From: Aquificota bacterium
Lineage (GTDB): Bacteria > Aquificota > Aquificia > Aquificales > Hydrogenothermaceae
DNA length: 8,934 nucleotides
Reading direction: 5' to 3'
Assembly (NCBI GenBank): GCA_013153295.1
Contig: JAADEV010000049.1
Span: 1 to 8,934, forward strand
Shown piece by piece: positions 6,525-8,934 of this stretch (within the stretch, counting starts at the first letter, position 1; every line of letters starts with the position of its first letter). Below the pieces are notes generated by a model. The model worked only from the letters and a program-made list of their open reading frames with translations. It had not been told where the DNA came from and ran no database searches. A program made the translations under genes and the position numbers.

Positions 6525-7788
6525 AGTTTATCTGGTCTTTGTCTGGAACTTCCCCTTCCTGTTTTTCCTCCTGTCCACTCTCCCCGTTCTCTTTTTCAGC
6601 CCTTTTTATCACATCTGTAAGCATATCTGCTATAAACTCACCCCTTTGTATTATTGTGTGGTGTTGAAAAACTGTATCCCTTCCCTGTTTTGCTATCATC
6701 TCCCTTTCCTGTGGGGCTTCTTCCAGATAGTAGGCTATCTTACCTTCTATTTCCACACTGTCTATAGGGTGGTATGTTATCAGGTCTCTACCATCAACAA
6801 GTAGGGCTTTTGTTGTAAATCTTTCCTCAACCATTGTTAGTGTGTTAGCCCCTACAGATGCAAACACTGTGTATGCTAATCCAGTTGGGATAAAAGGTGG
6901 GTGGGACAGTATTGTTATCTTTGTTTTAGATAAAAAGTCTATTATTGCTTTGTTTTCTGTTATTTCAGGGTATACAACCACATTGTCCTTTGTCTCCCCT
7001 TCCACAGGACCAAGTATGTTTATCTCAAAATCTTCTATACTGTCTATTATATGCCATCTCCTCATATGCATTGCGTAAAGGACTACTTCTGTTAAATACT
7101 GGAAGAAGCCCACATCGTTTTCCTGTTGGAACTTTATCATTGCAGATTGGAACTGCTGGTTAAACTGGCTTAAAAGGTATCCTGAGGCAAATCTAACAGG
7201 CATATCAGGGTTTCTGTAAAGTAATCTGCCTAACTCTACAGCAAAGGCAAACAGGTTATCATCAAACCTCTCTTTCCACGATAACTCTACAATGTCAGGG
7301 TCTTTTACAGGTCCAACAAATGCAAGGTCAAACTCTTTTTTTGTGTTTGGTGGTGGAAAGTCTGAAGGGTTTATACCGGGGGACAGGAATGCTACATTTT
7401 TACCCATTGAACCAAGCCACTGTCCATGGTCTATATCTATTGTAAGGTATAGTATCTGGTTTGATTGTAGGGCAGGCTTTATCTTTGCGTAGTGTATCAT
7501 CGGGTCGTCTAAAAACCACGATACGTGTATATTCCCAAGTATGTCAGGTAGTATTTTCTGCTGTCCATCTTTTTCTGCAAATATAAGCCCGTCCATATTA
7601 AAATCAAATGTGAAAAGTGGCTTAAACTCCATTATCTCATTTACAACTTGCTGTATGTTGTCCTGTTTTGGTTCAACAACTTTAACTTCAAAGTTTTTAG
7701 CTGATAATGTTTTAGAAAGCCCCTCCATCAGGCTGTCGTAAACCTTCCTTGGGTCAGGTGTCTTAACAAGCACAATCCTTGGCTTCAT
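6523..7788 (-). CDS. CgeB/DUF3880-like glycosyltransferase family protein
   Basis: A 421-residue soluble protein without signal peptide or membrane helix. The N-terminal half resembles the DUF3880 domain of CgeB/YkvP-type proteins: a RIVLVKTPDPRK first strand, FDFNMDGLIF (61-70), then NIHVSWFLDDP (86-96), the usual phrase in which the partner domain is named. The C-terminal half ends like GT-B glycosyltransferases: a LLVDGRDLITY stretch around 335-350, a helix with YYLEE...ER..IAKQGRD, and HHTIIQRGEF (376-385), the counterpart of the family's late 'HTy..R' motif. Residues from about 397 to the end form a low-complexity, Glu/Lys/Gly-rich hydrophilic tail. It is the first gene of a three-gene minus-strand operon. 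The family is recognised by motif resemblance only; donor sugar and acceptor are unknown, and flagellin or another protein or surface polymer are only guesses. Confidence 0.62.
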   Translation of the reverse strand: MKPRIVLVKTPDPRKVYDSLMEGLSKTLSAKNFEVKVVEPKQDNIQQVVNEIMEFKPLFTFDFNMDGLIFAEKDGQQKILPDILGNIHVSWFLDDPMIHYAKIKPALQSNQILYLTIDIDHGQWLGSMGKNVAFLSPGINPSDFPPPNTKKEFDLAFVGPVKDPDIVELSWKERFDDNLFAFAVELGRLLYRNPDMPVRFASGYLLSQFNQQFQSAMIKFQQENDVGFFQYLTEVVLYAMHMRRWHIIDSIEDFEINILGPVEGETKDNVVVYPEITENKAIIDFLSKTKITILSHPPFIPTGLAYTVFASVGANTLTMVEERFTTKALLVDGRDLITYHPIDSVEIEGKIAYYLEEAPQEREMIAKQGRDTVFQHHTIIQRGEFIADMLTDVIKRAEKENGESGQEEKQEGEVPDKDQIN

Positions 7789-7792
7789 TTTT

Positions 7793-7800
7793 CCCTCCTT
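7793..7800 (-). promoter_or_regulatory. ribosome binding site of the CgeB-like gene
   Basis: AAGGAGGG on the minus strand lies 4 bases before the ATG at 7788 and fixes that start. The T/C-rich plus strand (A/G-rich on the minus strand) beyond it shows no convincing -35/-10 pair for this operon. Confidence 0.75.
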
Positions 7801-7866
7801 ACTTTTCTATTCATCTTTTATTCTACTTCATTTTCCCCTGTTTTTTGTTTTTTATAAGGGAAGTAA

Positions 7867-7953
7867 TGTTGGGAATGTGGAGAGGTTAATAAGGAGCATA
7901 GAGATGGATTAAAATTAAAAACTCCTGCTGAGGTTGCTTATGGTCAGTGTTAA
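7867..7953 (+). pseudogene. degenerate C-terminal remnant of an IS3-like transposase (OrfB)
   Basis: Read in this frame, 28 codons end at TAA (7951-7953) and include NKEHRDGLKLKTPAEVAYGQ. This resembles the end of the DDE integrase domain of IS3-family OrfB proteins, which commonly reads 'WYN.EHRHS.l.f.TP..vHyG'. There is a stop (TAA 7864-7866) immediately upstream in the same frame, no start codon, no DDE residues and no visible terminal inverted repeats, so at most a short decayed fragment is left. A second frame just upstream (7871-7909, reading GNVERLIRSIE before a stop) could be another piece of the same element, split by a deletion or frameshift; that part is speculative. It lies between the CgeB-like operon and the tRNA-Asn promoter. 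Confidence 0.5.
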
Positions 7954-8000
7954 AATTTTTATTGGTAGGTGTTCACCATCTATTGAACCGATACAAACAC

Positions 8001-8030
8001 TTGACAGCGTTAAGAAGTATTGTATATTAT
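8001..8030 (+). promoter_or_regulatory. strong promoter of tRNA-Asn
   Basis: A perfect -35, TTGACA (8001-8006), is followed after 16 bp by TATATT (8023-8028), preceded directly by TG (8021-8022), an extended -10. TATTAT at 8025-8030 with an 18 bp spacer is an equal alternative. Transcription would start about 5-7 bases before the tRNA, a typical arrangement for a tRNA gene. Confidence 0.78.
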
Positions 8031-8041
8031 ATTTCTGGTGT

Positions 8042-8117
8042 TCCGGAGTAGCTCAGCAGGCAGAGCAGGCGGCTGTTAACCGCCGGGTCGGGGGTTCGAA
8101 TCCCTCCTCCGGAGCCA
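8042..8117 (+). tRNA. tRNA-Asn (anticodon GTT)
   Basis: A complete 76-base cloverleaf. The acceptor stem TCCGGAG (8042-8048) pairs with CTCCGGA (8107-8113); the D stem GCTC/GAGC is at 8051-8054 and 8063-8066 with GG in the loop; the anticodon stem GGCGG/CCGCC (8068-8072, 8080-8084) carries the loop CTGTTAA with anticodon GTT at 8075-8077. A 5-base variable region follows, then the T stem GGGGG/CCCTC with one G-T pair and the loop TTCGAAT. The discriminator base is G (8114) and CCA is encoded (8115-8117). It reads AAC/AAT codons. It ends one base before the stop codon of the convergent Ogg2 gene, and no Rho-independent terminator follows. Confidence 0.97.
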
Positions 8118-8118
8118 T

Positions 8119-8787
8119 TTACTTTAAAACCTTTCCTGTTTTTATATAAAAAATGTATAAATCTAATTCCCCTTGCGTTAATCCTAACTCTTTACATATC
8201 TTTTCCAGTGCCTCTTCACACTCCAGATAAACCTTTTTTGTTATCGTTTTCCTTGGTTTGACTAAACCCTTTTCAAATAAAAACCTTGATATATGCCTAT
8301 CTATAATTGCCACATCTTCAAATCCTATATTCCTTAAAAAATGGCTTGCCTCTTTGTATCCATATCCGTAAATCTCCTTTACCAGCTTTTCCCTTGCTTC
8401 TTTTCCACTTTTTTCCTTTGCTATTTGTAAAAGAAAATCTTCTTTTTCCCTCAGTTTCACTATCCTTTCAGCCCTTTGGTAGGCAAACCTGTGTCCCATA
8501 CCTTTTATTATCTGGTAAAGTTCATCTAAGGTGTATTTTTTAAACCCCTCTATCCCAATTTCTTTTTGTATCTTAATACCTAAGGTGGCTGAGGAGTTTG
8601 CTGTTAGTATGCAGAAACAGGCTTCAGAAAATATATCAGCTTGATACGGCTGTATATCAAGGAAAGGGTAAAAGCTAAAGGTGGTAAGGTTTTTCTCTTT
8701 AAGGTTTTTAAACTGGGAAATCCTTTCCTTTACATACTTTTCTACTTTTGGCTTTACATTTTCTATTTCTTCCTTTGCAGGTATCAA
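8119..8787 (-). CDS. N-glycosylase/DNA lyase of the Ogg2 (archaeal-type 8-oxoguanine) family
   Basis: A 222-residue HhH-GPD DNA repair enzyme, expected to excise 8-oxoguanine and nick the abasic site. The helix-hairpin-helix segment IYGYGYKEASHFLRN (139-153) holds the catalytic Lys145, and Asp163 in VAIIDRHI lies 18 residues later, the same spacing as Lys129/Asp147 of the Methanocaldococcus jannaschii Ogg2. Length (about 205-225 in the family) and the C-terminal ELDLYIFYIKTG also fit; Ogg2 proteins lack the N-terminal domain of eukaryotic OGG1. The start is TTG, because an in-frame TAA lies four codons upstream (8798-8796). It has AAGGAAG at 8792-8798 as ribosome site, and it overlaps the stop of the upstream gene as TTGA, so the two are probably translated together. 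It converges on tRNA-Asn with a 1-base gap. Confidence 0.9.
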   Translation of the reverse strand: MIPAKEEIENVKPKVEKYVKERISQFKNLKEKNLTTFSFYPFLDIQPYQADIFSEACFCILTANSSATLGIKIQKEIGIEGFKKYTLDELYQIIKGMGHRFAYQRAERIVKLREKEDFLLQIAKEKSGKEAREKLVKEIYGYGYKEASHFLRNIGFEDVAIIDRHISRFLFEKGLVKPRKTITKKVYLECEEALEKICKELGLTQGELDLYIFYIKTGKVLK

Positions 8788-8934
8788 CTTTCTTCCTTAG
8801 TTAGATTGTATCCGTTAAAGAAAACCCCTTCAGCATCAACAAATAGGTTATGTATTATTTTATTGTTAAAGTCTATACTTTTTTTATTAAAGATTATAAT
8901 AAGGTTGTCTGCGTTTCCTATTGTTTCAAACTTT
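8784..8934 (-). CDS. C-terminal end of an unrecognised protein, partial at 5' end
   Basis: On the minus strand one frame is open from the window edge (first full codon 8933-8931) to TGA at 8786-8784, giving 49 residues. The TGA overlaps the TTG start of the Ogg2 gene, as expected for an operon neighbour, and this is the main reason for believing it is real. The fragment alternates short hydrophobic strands (NLIIIF, NLFVDA, GVFFNGYNL) with Asn/Lys-rich turns, looks beta-rich, has no membrane helix, and ends in a charged LTKEES. I do not recognise the family; a pilin-like or other small beta-rich C-terminal domain is possible but unsupported. Confidence 0.6.
   Translation of the reverse strand, partial: KFETIGNADNLIIIFNKKSIDFNNKIIHNLFVDAEGVFFNGYNLTKEES

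Noticed and set aside
7831..7860. T-rich stretch CCCCTGTTTTTT...TAAGGG as an intrinsic terminator.
   Set aside because: No plus-strand gene ends there and the possible stem is only a few bases; it is more likely the A-rich leader of the minus-strand operon.
8001..8020. Imperfect dyad around the tRNA promoter (ACTTGACA...TTAAGAAGT) as an operator.
   Set aside because: Only four or five bases pair and the match comes mostly from the -35 consensus itself.
8095..8117. Use of the tRNA-Asn 3' end as an integration (att) site.
   Set aside because: No second copy of the tRNA 3' end is seen in the window, and no integrase gene is present.
7934..8149. Plus-strand open frame of 71 codons running through the tRNA gene.
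   Set aside because: Its C-terminal half is simply the tRNA-Asn sequence read as protein (the familiar AQQAEQAAVNRR artefact); there is no ribosome site or family match.

Overview
The window looks like chromosomal DNA from a thermophilic, Gram-negative-type bacterium, most likely of the Aquificota (perhaps the Hydrogenothermaceae). This is an inference from heavy ATA (Ile) and AGG/AGA (Arg) codon use, frequent GTG/TTG starts, very tight packing with almost no intergenic DNA, and the gene set (archaeal-type Ogg2 glycosylase, type III pantothenate kinase, DXP-dependent vitamin B6 enzyme PdxJ). No database search was possible.

Layout. Bases 3-278 (+) are the C-terminal end of a VIT1/CCC1-type metal transporter cut by the window edge. 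It runs tail-to-tail into a minus-strand pair, a periplasmic N-acetylmuramoyl-L-alanine amidase followed one base later by coaX (2088 down to 285). Only about 80 bp separate the amidase start from the divergent plus-strand pair pdxJ and an MsbA-like ABC exporter (2170-4689). That pair ends one base from the end of a second minus-strand run, read in the order CgeB/DUF3880-like glycosyltransferase, zinc-containing MDR dehydrogenase, ZnuC-like ABC ATPase (7788 down to 4691). The spacing in this run (a Shine-Dalgarno sequence overlapping a stop codon, then a 1-base stop/start overlap) indicates one coupled operon. The 253 bp gene-free stretch at 7789-8041 holds a small degenerate remnant that resembles an IS3-family transposase C-terminus, then a strong promoter driving tRNA-Asn(GTT) at 8042-8117. 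The right end is a minus-strand pair: the end of an unrecognised gene, and an Ogg2-type 8-oxoguanine glycosylase/lyase whose TTG start overlaps the upstream TGA as TTGA.

How it fits together. Most genes are housekeeping: CoA and pyridoxal phosphate synthesis, envelope remodelling (amidase, lipid-exporter-like ABC protein), metal handling (VIT1/CCC1 end, ZnuC-like ATPase) and repair of oxidised DNA. The operon partners do not form one obvious pathway. I do not see a CRISPR array, a defence or toxin system, a prophage or a convincing new system. The points most worth checking are the orphan ZnuC-like ATPase with a Cys/His-rich tail, the MDR enzyme with a structural zinc site but no canonical catalytic zinc ligands, the DUF3880-like protein of unknown acceptor, the IS remnant beside tRNA-Asn, and three convergent junctions with no room for terminators.
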